Shown here piece by piece: positions 26,894-34,937 of a stretch of DNA of 46,753 nt. The DNA is taken from the NCBI GenBank assembly GCA_016744655.1, contig JADGDY010000008.1, positions 28,313 through 75,065 of the forward strand, given 5' to 3'. The translations under genes and the position numbers were made by a program. This DNA is from Bacteroidales bacterium. GTDB taxonomy: Bacteria > Bacteroidota > Bacteroidia > Bacteroidales > UBA12170. Under the pieces are notes generated by a model that saw nothing but the letters and a program-made list of their open reading frames with translations, was not told the origin of the DNA and searched no databases. Position 1 is the stretch's first letter. Each line of letters starts with the position of its first letter.

Positions 26894-27835
26894 TTATTTT
26901 AAATATTCGTTGATGTTTTTCTCAACCCTATTTAATAGCTCGTTTACATCTCCTTTTACAAATTTTTCACCTGTTATCATTTCATAAAGCTCAATATAAC
27001 GATCCGAAACAGATTGAACAAATTCATCTGTCATTTCTGGAACAGCTTGTCCTTCTTGTCCTTGGAAACCATTTTCCATTAACCATTCTCTAACAAACTC
27101 TTTTGACAATTGCTTTTGGTTTTCACCTTTATCAAATCTGTCTTGGTATCCATCTTTGTAGAAATAACGGCTAGAATCTGGAGTATGAATTTCATCGATC
27201 AAATAGATTTCTCCATCTTTCTTACCGAATTCATATTTGGTATCTACTAAAATCAATCCTTTTTCGTCTGCAATTTCGCTCCCTCTTTGGAACAATTCAG
27301 CAGTATATTTTTCTAATAAAGCGTAATCTTCAGCTGATACTAAACCTTGTTCTAGAATTTCTTCTTTAGAAATGTCTTCATCGTGTAATCCCATATCAGC
27401 CTTGGTAGTTGGTGTGATGATAGGAGTTGGGAAAGCTTGGTGTTCTTTCATTCCATCTGGAATTGGCACTCCACAGATTTCTCTGGCGCCTTTTTTATAA
27501 GTTCTCCAACTGCTTCCTGTTAAGTATCCTCTAATAATCATTTCAATTGGAAATGGCTCACATTTTACTCCAATAGTTACCTGTGGATCTGGTGAAGCTG
27601 TTTTCCAATTCTGAACGATGTCAGAAGTTGCATCTAAGAATTTAGAAGCAATTTGATTTAATACTTGTCCTTTGTAAGGAATGCCCTTAGGTAATACCAC
27701 ATCGAAAGCAGAAATACGGTCGCTGGCTAGCATAACCAAAATGTCTTCTCCAATTGAGTAAACGTCTCTTACTTTGCCCTTATAAACATGGCTTTGTCCT
27801 GGGAAATTGAAATCCGATTGAATGATGGTGTTCAT
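26894..27835 (-). CDS. purC: Phosphoribosylaminoimidazole-succinocarboxamide (SAICAR) synthase
   Basis: PurC joins aspartate to CAIR in de novo purine synthesis, using ATP. The ATG at 27835 gives 313 residues and the family-typical start [14 protein letters not shown]; an upstream TTG would add 23 unlikely residues. Motifs: [67 protein letters not shown] and [13 protein letters not shown]. The ~313-residue length matches the longer PurC type of Bacteroidota. Alone on its strand, divergent from parE. Confidence 0.97.
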   Translation of the reverse strand: MNTIIQSDFNFPGQSHVYKGKVRDVYSIGEDILVMLASDRISAFDVVLPKGIPYKGQVLNQIASKFLDATSDIVQNWKTASPDPQVTIGVKCEPFPIEMIIRGYLTGSSWRTYKKGAREICGVPIPDGMKEHQAFPTPIITPTTKADMGLHDEDISKEEILEQGLVSAEDYALLEKYTAELFQRGSEIADEKGLILVDTKYEFGKKDGEIYLIDEIHTPDSSRYFYKDGYQDRFDKGENQKQLSKEFVREWLMENGFQGQEGQAVPEMTDEFVQSVSDRYIELYEMITGEKFVKGDVNELLNRVEKNINEYLK

Positions 27836-27862
27836 AGTTTCTTTTGATTGATTTTGTTTTTG

Positions 27863-27870
27863 CAAAAATA
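27863..27870 (-). promoter_or_regulatory. Candidate -7 element for purC (TATTTTTG)
   Basis: Minus-strand TATTTTTG matches TAnnTTTG, 27 bases before the purC ATG at 27835. No purine-riboswitch-like fold fits in the short leader. Confidence 0.45.
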
Positions 27871-28055
27871 ATAGATTCAAATTAATATTGGTCTTTTTTT
27901 GCAAGGGAGAGCGTTATTTTTTATATAAAATTGAGGAGGGTGAAAAATGGTTTATTCACTATCATTTTCTGTTAAAATTAAGATAAATATTCGTTTTTAA
28001 CAGCTTGTGTTTGTAAGTTTTGTGAGTGGAGCATAGCAATATCAATACTTTCAGT

Positions 28056-28063
28056 TATTTTTG
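28056..28063 (+). promoter_or_regulatory. Candidate -7 element for parE (TATTTTTG)
   Basis: TATTTTTG matches TAnnTTTG and would give a ~120-nt leader containing the stem-loop at 28092-28133. No -33 box was identified. Confidence 0.33.
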
Positions 28064-28189
28064 TGGGCAAATTGGGATTGAACTAAGTTTTCTAGGTGGG
28101 ATTTTTAGAATGGGCTATCCATTTTCTACCTAGTTCGAATGAAAAAATACCAACTCTTAAATAGATCACTACTTATAACTCGTTGAAAG

Positions 28190-30040
28190 ATGGCAGAAAA
28201 TTATAATGAATCGAGTATCAAATCACTGGATTGGAAAGAACACATCCGGCTCAGACCAGGTATGTATATTGGTAAACTTGGAGATGGTACTGCTCATGAT
28301 GATGGAATTTATGTTTTACTCAAAGAAATACTAGATAACTCCATCGATGAATTTGTGATGGGGAACGGAAAACTGATTGAAGTAGAGATTCAAGATAGAA
28401 AGGTAGTAGTTCGAGATCATGGCCGTGGAATTCCTTTGGGAATGGTAAATGCCTGTGTTTCTAAAATCAACACTGGAGCCAAATACGATAGCAAAGTATT
28501 TAAAAAAGCGGTAGGTCTAAATGGAGTTGGAACTAAGGCTGTTAATGCCATGTCTTCTTTTTTCGAAGTACAATCGGTTAGAGAAGGAAAGACTAAAATC
28601 TCTGTTTTTCATAGAGGAGAACTAATAGAAGATCGTGAAATAGAAGACAGCAACGAAAAACCTGGCACTAAGATTACCTTTGTTCCAGATACTAATCTAT
28701 TTGGTAAGTTTAGATATATCAGTGATTATATTGAGAAGATGCTGTGGAATTATGCTTATCTCAATAATGGGTTAACCATTGCATTTAATGGAAGTAAGTT
28801 TGTGGCCAAAAATGGTCTCCTCGATTTATTACAAAATGAATTGGATTCTTCTCTTTGTTATCCTATCATCCATATGAAATTTGAGGATTTTGAGTTTGCG
28901 TTCACTCACGCGAGGCAATATGGCGAAGAGTATTATTCTTTTGTAAATGGTCAACATACCACTCAAGGAGGAACCCATCAAAATGCTTTTAGAGAAAGTA
29001 TAGTGAAAACAGTAAGAGAGTTTTATAATAAGACTTTTGAGCCTAGTGATATTCGTACTTCTATTGTGGCGGCTTTGAGTTTAAAAGTGCAAGAGCCTGT
29101 TTTTGAATCTCAGACAAAAACCAAATTGGGTAGTCAGTATATGGAGCCAGATGGACAAACGGTGCGTAACTTCATAAATGACCTAGTGAAGGTAAACCTA
29201 GACAACTACCTTCATAAAAATCCAGAAACTGCCGATGCGCTTTTGACTAAGATTCTACAAAATCAGAAAGAGCGTAAAGAAATGGCTGGGATTAAGAAAT
29301 TGGTGAAAGATAGCGCCAAAAAAACCAGTTTGCATAATAAGAAGTTGCGCGATTGTCGAGTACATTTGGGAAGCAAGAATGAACGCAGATTAGAAACCAC
29401 TCTTTTTATTACTGAGGGAGATTCTGCTAGTGGTTCTATTACCAAATCGCGTGACGTGAATACTCAAGCGGTTTTTAGTTTGAAAGGGAAACCTTTGAAT
29501 AGCTATGGCTTAAGCAAGAAGATAGTCTATCAAAATGAAGAGTTTAATTTGCTTCAAGCAGCTTTGAATATTGATGAAGACATGGATAACCTTCGTTATA
29601 ATAATATTGTGATTGCTACTGATGCCGATGTGGATGGAATGCATATCCGACTCCTTTTACTTACTTTCTTTCTCCAGTTTTACCCTGATTTAATCAAGCG
29701 TGGTCATTTGTATATTCTGCAGACTCCTCTATTCCGTGTTCGAAATAAGAAGAAGACTTATTATTGTTACTCCGATGAAGAACGGAAAAAGGCTGTTGAT
29801 AAATTGAGAGGAAAACCAGAAATCACCAGATTTAAAGGATTGGGTGAGATATCTCCTGATGAATTTCAGCATTTTATAGGAAATGATATTCGTTTAGATC
29901 CTGTGATTCTTAAAAAAGATTCTGCTGTAACGAATCTCCTCCAGTTTTATATGGGTAAAAATACTCCTGACCGACAAGAATTTATCATTGATAACTTGAA
30001 GGTGGAGGATGATGAGATTATGGATGAAGCTGTGGCTTAG
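28190..30040 (+). CDS. parE: DNA topoisomerase IV subunit B
   Basis: 616 residues, the size of Bacteroidota ParE. It is the ATPase subunit of the type IIA enzyme that decatenates chromosomes. GHKL ATPase motifs: [10 protein letters not shown] (N-box), VRDHGRGIP (G1) and [14 protein letters not shown] (G3). Then come the transducer domain and the TOPRIM domain with EGDSASGS and [10 protein letters not shown], and the C-terminal [12 protein letters not shown]. The start RLRPGMYIG is more ParE than GyrB in context and length. The usual partner parC is not downstream: the next gene is for mevalonate metabolism. Confidence 0.93.
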   Translation: MAENYNESSIKSLDWKEHIRLRPGMYIGKLGDGTAHDDGIYVLLKEILDNSIDEFVMGNGKLIEVEIQDRKVVVRDHGRGIPLGMVNACVSKINTGAKYDSKVFKKAVGLNGVGTKAVNAMSSFFEVQSVREGKTKISVFHRGELIEDREIEDSNEKPGTKITFVPDTNLFGKFRYISDYIEKMLWNYAYLNNGLTIAFNGSKFVAKNGLLDLLQNELDSSLCYPIIHMKFEDFEFAFTHARQYGEEYYSFVNGQHTTQGGTHQNAFRESIVKTVREFYNKTFEPSDIRTSIVAALSLKVQEPVFESQTKTKLGSQYMEPDGQTVRNFINDLVKVNLDNYLHKNPETADALLTKILQNQKERKEMAGIKKLVKDSAKKTSLHNKKLRDCRVHLGSKNERRLETTLFITEGDSASGSITKSRDVNTQAVFSLKGKPLNSYGLSKKIVYQNEEFNLLQAALNIDEDMDNLRYNNIVIATDADVDGMHIRLLLLTFFLQFYPDLIKRGHLYILQTPLFRVRNKKKTYYCYSDEERKKAVDKLRGKPEITRFKGLGEISPDEFQHFIGNDIRLDPVILKKDSAVTNLLQFYMGKNTPDRQEFIIDNLKVEDDEIMDEAVA

Positions 30041-30306
30041 ATAGTGTTTGTCTATAAGGTCAACTACTTCGTTATACACTCCATAAAAGCAGTTATCTTT
30101 AGGCTAAACTCCTTAATTTTTATGGTTTCACACGCCTCGTATTTAAACGCATAAATTTACGTGTTCAAATAAAAGAGATTTTTTTCCGAAGAAATAATCC
30201 AAGCGAATTAGCGTAATTAGTGGATAGTTTTTCTTTTTTTTAATAATCATTGACTTTTTAACTAGAATTGAACATATGAGCTTGCCATGAATTCCCATAA
30301 ATTCAA

Positions 30307-30314
30307 TATTTTTG
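30307..30314 (+). promoter_or_regulatory. Candidate promoter of the mevalonate genes
   Basis: TATTTTTG fits TAnnTTTG, with a TTG at 30282-30284 placed 22 nt upstream as a -33 box, the best two-part match in the window. Transcription would start about 30321, roughly 10 nt before the TTG start codon. Confidence 0.5.
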
Positions 30315-30330
30315 TAAAAACTATTAAGCT

Positions 30331-31416
30331 TTGAACGACTACTACGAAAACCCAGGATTGGTTTTACCAGAAAACTTCCCACATGGTGAAGTAAAATGGA
30401 AAAGTCCCAGTAATATTGCTTTGGTAAAGTATTGGGGGAAATATGGCCCCCAATTGCCCAAAAACGCCAGTTTGAGCATGTGTTTATCTGAATCTTTTAC
30501 CGAGACTTCCATTCATTATAAGTTATCAAAAGGTGAGCCCCAGCGCGATTTCTTTTTTGAAGGAAAAGCCAACGATGCTTTTGCCAAGCGTATTTGGAAA
30601 TTTATTGATTCCTTGGATTCTATTTATCCTTATCTCGGTCAACTCGATTTACAAATATTTACTCAAAATAGCTTTCCACATTCTGCTGGTATAGCCTCCT
30701 CTGCATCTGCTATGGGTGCACTGGCACTTTGTTTGGTAGATATGGAACGATCCTTCTTTTCTAGTCCTAAAAAGGACGAAGATTTCGTTCATAAAGCTAG
30801 TTATGTAGCTCGTTTGGGGAGTGGCAGTGCTTCTCGTTCTGTTTATGGTGGATATGCCATTTGGGGAGCTTCAAAGTCGGTTCAAGAAAATACCGATAAT
30901 AAATTTGCTGTACCTTTTTCAGGAAAGATAGCTCCTGCTTTTGAGAATTTAAGTGATGCTATTTTAATGGTTGATAATGGTCAGAAAGAAGTGAGTTCTA
31001 GCTTAGGTCATTCATTAATGGAAGGCCATCCTTATGCCGATGATAGATTGGCTCAAGCCGATAGGAATATGAATGATTTGTCAAAGGCAATGGTAAGTGG
31101 TGATAAAGAAAGCTTTATAAAAGTGGTGGAGGCTGAAGCTTTGAGCTTGCACGCTTTAATGATGGCTTCTGATCCTTGGTTTATATTGATGAAACCTGAA
31201 ACTCTAAAAATTTTGCAATTGGTTAAGAAATATAGGGCACAAACAGGTCACTTTTTATGCTTTACTTTGGATGCTGGTCCAAATGTGCATTTGCTCTATG
31301 GAAAAGAAAATGAATTGGAGGTGATTAAATTTATCGAGAAAGACTTGAAACCACTTTGTCATCATCACCAAATTATTTACGATACCATGGGAAGCGGACC
31401 TGAAAAATTGAAGTAA
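30331..31416 (+). CDS. mvaD: Diphosphomevalonate decarboxylase
   Basis: Converts mevalonate diphosphate to isopentenyl diphosphate with ATP. 361 residues. GHMP-family motifs: SPSNIALVKYWGKYG, ASLSMCLSES, PHSAGIASSASAMGALAL (phosphate loop), GSGSASRSVYGGYAIW, and LDAGPNVHLLY with the catalytic Asp. No in-frame ATG lies before the core: an in-frame TAA is two codons upstream of TTG 30331, so TTG is the likely start and matches homologues with YENP.LVLPE at the N-terminus. The stop overlaps the next ATG by one base. Shows use of the mevalonate pathway. Confidence 0.93.
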   Translation: MNDYYENPGLVLPENFPHGEVKWKSPSNIALVKYWGKYGPQLPKNASLSMCLSESFTETSIHYKLSKGEPQRDFFFEGKANDAFAKRIWKFIDSLDSIYPYLGQLDLQIFTQNSFPHSAGIASSASAMGALALCLVDMERSFFSSPKKDEDFVHKASYVARLGSGSASRSVYGGYAIWGASKSVQENTDNKFAVPFSGKIAPAFENLSDAILMVDNGQKEVSSSLGHSLMEGHPYADDRLAQADRNMNDLSKAMVSGDKESFIKVVEAEALSLHALMMASDPWFILMKPETLKILQLVKKYRAQTGHFLCFTLDAGPNVHLLYGKENELEVIKFIEKDLKPLCHHHQIIYDTMGSGPEKLK

Positions 31417-32381
31417 TGATACAAAAGAGCGAAGTTTTTTACGGAAAGATATTATTGTTTGGTGAGTACGGAGTTATTTTTAACTCTATGGCCTTAACCA
31501 TTCCCTATTCTCACTTTAAGGGAGAATTGAGCTTTATTAGCAAATATAAATACACCGATTTTGAATGGGCAAAAGAAAGTAATCGTTCCTTAAAAGAATA
31601 TGCCGACCATTTAGTAGAACTACAAAAGACTGGTGGGGCTGGATGTACACTTGATTTAGAAAAACTACAAAGAGATATTAGCAAAGGAATGTATTTCGAA
31701 AGTAGTATCCCGCAAGGATATGGTGTGGGAAGTAGTGGTGCGCTTGTTGCTGCTATATATGATCGATATGCTGAAGAAAAGATAAAAAGTGACAGAAGGT
31801 TAAGTGCCAAAAGTGTTTTCAGATTGAAAGATATCTTTAGCCGTATGGAGGCTTTTTTCCATGGCAAGTCTTCCGGACTCGACCCTCTCAATTGCTATAT
31901 TCAATACCCACTCCTCATTCAATCTAATAACGAAATAGAAACCGTAGCCATCCCCCGAAATAAATTTGATAAAAATGGGGCTATCTTTTTAATCAATAGT
32001 GGTAAGCCAGGTAAAACAGCTCCTTTGGTGAAGCATTTTCTGGAAAATTATAAAGATGACGATTTTAAGAGGATGGTAAATGAAGAATTTATCCCTACAA
32101 ATAATGAATGCATCGAAAGTTTATTAGATGGCAGAGGAAACGAGTTCTTTGAGTCCTTGAGTAAATTGAGCCAGATAGAGTTCGACCATTTTCAAAGAAT
32201 GATACCAGAATCTATAAGCCAGGTTTGGTCACATGGATTAAACTCCGGTGATTATAGTATGAAACTCTGTGGTTCTGGAGGAGGAGGTTTTATGCTGGGT
32301 TTTGCCCAGGATTATGACAAAGCTCGCAAAAGTCTAGCCGATAGGGGCGTGGAGATGATTCCTGTTTATCGGAATTCCTAA
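31416..32381 (+). CDS. Mevalonate kinase (GHMP family)
   Basis: 321 residues. N-terminal GKILLFGEYGVIFNSMAL is the mevalonate-kinase type LxGEHxV segment with Tyr in place of the usual His. The phosphate loop IPQGYGVGSSGALVAA follows, then GKSSGLDPLNCY with the catalytic Asp, and CGSGGGGFMLGF in the C-terminal GHMP domain. It overlaps the decarboxylase stop by one base (TAATG), so the pair is co-translated. Phosphomevalonate kinase is a less likely alternative; no second GHMP kinase is in this window. Confidence 0.85.
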   Translation: MIQKSEVFYGKILLFGEYGVIFNSMALTIPYSHFKGELSFISKYKYTDFEWAKESNRSLKEYADHLVELQKTGGAGCTLDLEKLQRDISKGMYFESSIPQGYGVGSSGALVAAIYDRYAEEKIKSDRRLSAKSVFRLKDIFSRMEAFFHGKSSGLDPLNCYIQYPLLIQSNNEIETVAIPRNKFDKNGAIFLINSGKPGKTAPLVKHFLENYKDDDFKRMVNEEFIPTNNECIESLLDGRGNEFFESLSKLSQIEFDHFQRMIPESISQVWSHGLNSGDYSMKLCGSGGGGFMLGFAQDYDKARKSLADRGVEMIPVYRNS

Positions 32382-32431
32382 AGTAAATGGAAGTTGTTGT
32401 ATGGCCACCAAGGCTCAAGGGCACAAAGAGA

Positions 32432-32463
32432 TGAATAATGCAATTGGTCTCGACCTTTATTCA
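32432..32463 (+). other. Weak stem-loop after mevalonate kinase
   Basis: TGAATAA (32432-32438) pairs with TTATTCA (32457-32463) around an inner GGTC/GACC stem. It lacks a T-tract, so it is at best a weak terminator for the two convergent genes. Confidence 0.3.
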
Positions 32464-32500
32464 ATCATTCACTCATTAATTCATTCGATCATTGCCATAT

Positions 32501-33370
32501 CTACTGCACCACCAACTTAGTCTCATTCCTATATTGCGAAGCACTTTTGCCTGTAAATTCCTTAAAAAGCTTGTTAAAATGGGAGAAGTTATTGAATCCG
32601 CATTCAAAACTGATGTCGGTAATGCTGTTATTGCTTTCCGATAGTAATTTAGTGGCGTGAACAACACGATATTCATTTACTAATTTGGTGAAGGTTTTGC
32701 CAGTGGCTTTTTTAAAATAACGACAAAATGCTGGAACTGTCATACTTGCTTCATTGGCTATCTCATCTAAACTAATATGTCTTTCAAAATTATTATTAAT
32801 GTGCTTATAAATGCGACCAATCTTAGTACTATCCTGGGGACTGATTTCCAAAGCATAACCATCCGCATTAAGCAATAGGTAATCATCACTTAAGGCAAGT
32901 TCATTTAAGATTTCTAATAGTAGAAGAATGCGCTGCAAGCCTTTTTGTTTATGTAGTTTCTGTATTTTTGGCCCTATAGCAAGTTTAATTTCTTTTTGAA
33001 ATTTAATTCCCTTTTTAGCGCGTTCAAATAAACTGGCAATTGCTTTTAATTCGGGTAGCCCTAAGAAAGTCTCTCCTAAAAACTCAGGTTTAAACTGCAC
33101 TATGGTTTCAGATCCCTTTCTAGTTAATCTATCACTAAAACCATGATGTGGTAAGTTTGCTCCTAACAATAATAGCTGGCTATTGTTAAAATAGGATAGG
33201 TGATTCCCTATATGTACTTTCCCCTGACCTTTGTTTACATAAACCAACTCTACTTCAGGATGAATATGCCAAGAAGCTTGATTAACCATTGTTCCAGCAT
33301 GTTGAAGCACTTTTAGTGAACTTCCAAATTCAGGATTGATATGTTCGAAGGTGGGTTTTTGTGTATTCAT
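32501..33370 (-). CDS. AraC-family transcriptional regulator with cupin sensor domain
   Basis: 289 residues from the ATG at 33370 (MNTQKPTFEH); an upstream TTG would add seven. The N-terminal half is cupin-like (WHIHPEVELVYVNKGQGKVHIG, NLPHHGF), a fold that often binds a small ligand. The C-terminal half has two helix-turn-helix motifs: ISLDEIANEASMTVPAFCRY and SITDISFECGFNNFSHFNKL. It is convergent with the mevalonate genes and divergent from the secreted-protein gene at 33582, about 210 bp away, making that gene a possible target. Ligand and regulon unknown. Confidence 0.9.
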   Translation of the reverse strand: MNTQKPTFEHINPEFGSSLKVLQHAGTMVNQASWHIHPEVELVYVNKGQGKVHIGNHLSYFNNSQLLLLGANLPHHGFSDRLTRKGSETIVQFKPEFLGETFLGLPELKAIASLFERAKKGIKFQKEIKLAIGPKIQKLHKQKGLQRILLLLEILNELALSDDYLLLNADGYALEISPQDSTKIGRIYKHINNNFERHISLDEIANEASMTVPAFCRYFKKATGKTFTKLVNEYRVVHATKLLSESNNSITDISFECGFNNFSHFNKLFKEFTGKSASQYRNETKLVVQ

Positions 33371-33537
33371 ATTCTTGTATTTCAAATTCAAAGATAAGGA
33401 GATTTTAATCTTATAAATATACAGATTTAACCATAATGTGTATTAAATTAACCTTAATATAGTATTAACATATTGCTAGGGTTAAAATAGTGAATATATT
33501 GGTCAATTTTGATGCATTATAAATAAGAGAACTGTTC

Positions 33538-33545
33538 TACTTTTG
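33538..33545 (+). promoter_or_regulatory. Candidate -7 element for the 33582 gene (TACTTTTG)
   Basis: TACTTTTG fits TAnnTTTG and ends 36 bases before the ATG at 33582. An upstream TTTG (33508-33511) is 26 nt away, longer than standard spacing, which might indicate need for an activator such as the divergent AraC protein (speculative). Confidence 0.42.
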
Positions 33546-33581
33546 CCATGTTATAATTTATTAATTAAAAAGAAAACAATC

Positions 33582-34172
33582 ATGAAAAACGTAATTAAAC
33601 AAAGTCTAGTAGTACTAGCACTATTTACAGCCATGTTTGCTTATTCAGGCGAGGTAATTACATTTTCTAGTAATGATGTAAATGGAACAAGTTTGGTGAA
33701 AGTCGAACAAATTAGTGAGGGAACTCATTTCTCAATTAAAGATCAAGAAGGAATTACACTATACGAAGAGAAAATAGATAATAGTGGTATAGTTTCTAAA
33801 TTATTAGATTTTAGTACACTGCCCAATGCTGATTATTATTTCGAATTGGATAGTGATGATGAAATTCGAGTAATTCCTTTCTCTGTTGATAAAAGTATTG
33901 CAGAGTTTGTTGAGGGTGAGGAATATAGTATTGTTAAGCCTAAAATTGTAGTGGCTGACAACTTAGTACACATAACAAATGAATCGTCTGCGGTTCAAGA
34001 TATTGATGTAAAAGTGTATTATGAAAACGATGACTTAGCTTTTAATGAATTATTAAAAGATACTGAGGGAGTAAATAGAACTTATGATTTCTCAAGTAGT
34101 TTAAAAGGAAGTTATACTATTGTTCTAACCACTGAAGGAAGAAAATTTATTGATAATATTTATATTCCTTAA
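33582..34172 (+). CDS. Small secreted protein, unknown family
   Basis: The ATG at 33582 gives 196 residues beginning with a signal peptide (MKNVIKQSLVVLALFTAMFAYSG). Two beta-rich halves follow: SLVKVEQISEGTHFSIKDQ .. LYEEKIDNSG .. FSTLPNADYYFELDSDDEI, then KIVVADNLVHITNESSAVQD .. VKVYYENDDL .. GSYTIVLTTEGRKFIDNIY. Each half resembles the sandwich fold of T9SS-type C-terminal domains, but the YPNP-like start is missing, so it is not called as cargo. The longer frame starting at 33543 is less likely. Similar short periplasmic or secreted proteins are common in Flavobacteriia, from memory. Function unknown; possibly controlled by the divergent AraC regulator. Confidence 0.7.
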   Translation: MKNVIKQSLVVLALFTAMFAYSGEVITFSSNDVNGTSLVKVEQISEGTHFSIKDQEGITLYEEKIDNSGIVSKLLDFSTLPNADYYFELDSDDEIRVIPFSVDKSIAEFVEGEEYSIVKPKIVVADNLVHITNESSAVQDIDVKVYYENDDLAFNELLKDTEGVNRTYDFSSSLKGSYTIVLTTEGRKFIDNIYIP

Positions 34173-34332
34173 GATTAATAATACAGATGACAAGAATAAA
34201 TGAGCACTAGACTAATATATAAATGATGACTCTTTTATTTTATATCGGCATTAACCATTGTAAAATTAAAAGCTTGCTTAACGCTAACTTTTAATAACAA
34301 AAGGTAAAACATACGATTTGTTTTGATGTGAA

Positions 34333-34359
34333 ACTGGGGCTGCGGCTCCGGTTTTTTTT
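34333..34359 (+). terminator. Intrinsic terminator downstream of the 33582 gene
   Basis: A GC-rich 8-bp stem (34333-34340 with 34345-34352, two G.U pairs, loop TGCG) is followed by eight T residues. It is 160 bp beyond the stop, so it may end a long 3' UTR or a small RNA. Confidence 0.68.
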
Positions 34360-34529
34360 GTGAAAAGGTAAGCAAAGCTGCCTGTATCACCTTATATGAA
34401 ATCCTTCGGTTTGGGAAAGTTCAAACTGAGGCCTACGATAGAGATTTCGATTAAAGAATGGACTCTTTTGTTAAATAAGAATAACATAGTGGTGATTATT
34501 TTGTTGTGAACTTGAAATCAGTTCTGGAT

Positions 34530-34771
34530 TTTGAATGAATTTACGCAAAATTTATGAAGAGTTCCAGCGGAAGTCTCTTTCGCCTTATAGTAAAGTCGTT
34601 AAACGGAGCAAATGGGTTGTAGGAAATAAAAACAATACTGTTTGACGCTCGTTAGTGACACTCCGAAGGATGTCACTATAAGTAGGAGTTTATTGTTTTT
34701 CCAAAAATCCATTTGTGTAGTAGACTTGCTGGTACAGCGGATGTTTTTGTTACACTTTTTCGAAAAAGTGT
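34530..34771 (+). repeat. Structured dispersed repeat, copy A
   Basis: About 242 bp matching the reverse complement of 45810-46048, including an identical 45-bp block (34621-34665) and an identical 23-bp block (34593-34615). Internal inverted pairs can nest: CCAGCGGAAGTCT with AGACTTGCTGG, CAAATGG with CCATTTG, AAAAACAATA with TATTGTTTTT, and GTGACA with TGTCAC. It ends in the perfect palindrome ACACTTTTTCGAAAAAGTGT (34752-34771). Weaker similarity may extend left to about 34440. No open frame; a non-autonomous mobile or REP/MITE-like element is inferred. Confidence 0.8.
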
Positions 34772-34888
34772 ATGATAAAAAATAATTTTTTCGTGTTATA
34801 ATTGTGTTTGATGATTGCTCCCTATAGCTTTTAACATGAGCGCTTAATGCCCATTGTATTGTAATTTTGGTATTATTTAGGATAAATT

Positions 34889-34919
34889 AAAAAGGCCTTC
34901 CGTTTTGGAAGGCCTTTTT
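34889..34919 (-). terminator. Bidirectional terminator after the M13 peptidase gene
   Basis: A perfect 13-bp stem (AAAAAGGCCTTCC 34889-34901 with 34907-34919) around a 5-nt loop carries A and T tracts on its flanks. It lies 19 bp beyond the M13 stop. Confidence 0.82.
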
Positions 34920-34937
34920 AAATATCTTATGGTATGT

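Larger units (their letters stand above)
27836..28189. other. Divergent purC-parE intergenic region with stem-loop
   Basis: 354 bp without a gene. Near the parE side, CTAGGT (28092-28097) can pair with ACCTAG (28128-28133) around an inner AATGG/CCATT stem. An alternative pairing GAACTA (28080-28085) with TAGTTC (28131-28136) uses the same right arm, so the two are mutually exclusive. Possible leader structure for parE; purpose unknown. Confidence 0.35.
34173..34937. other. 765-bp convergent intergenic region with terminators and a dispersed repeat
   Basis: No gene is supported. It contains an intrinsic terminator (34333-34359), copy A of a structured repeat (34530-34771) and the terminator of the M13 peptidase gene (34889-34919). 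Confidence 0.6.

Noticed and set aside
31511..31891. 126-codon frame antisense to mevalonate kinase
   Set aside because: It lies wholly inside a gene with intact GHMP motifs and has no features of its own.
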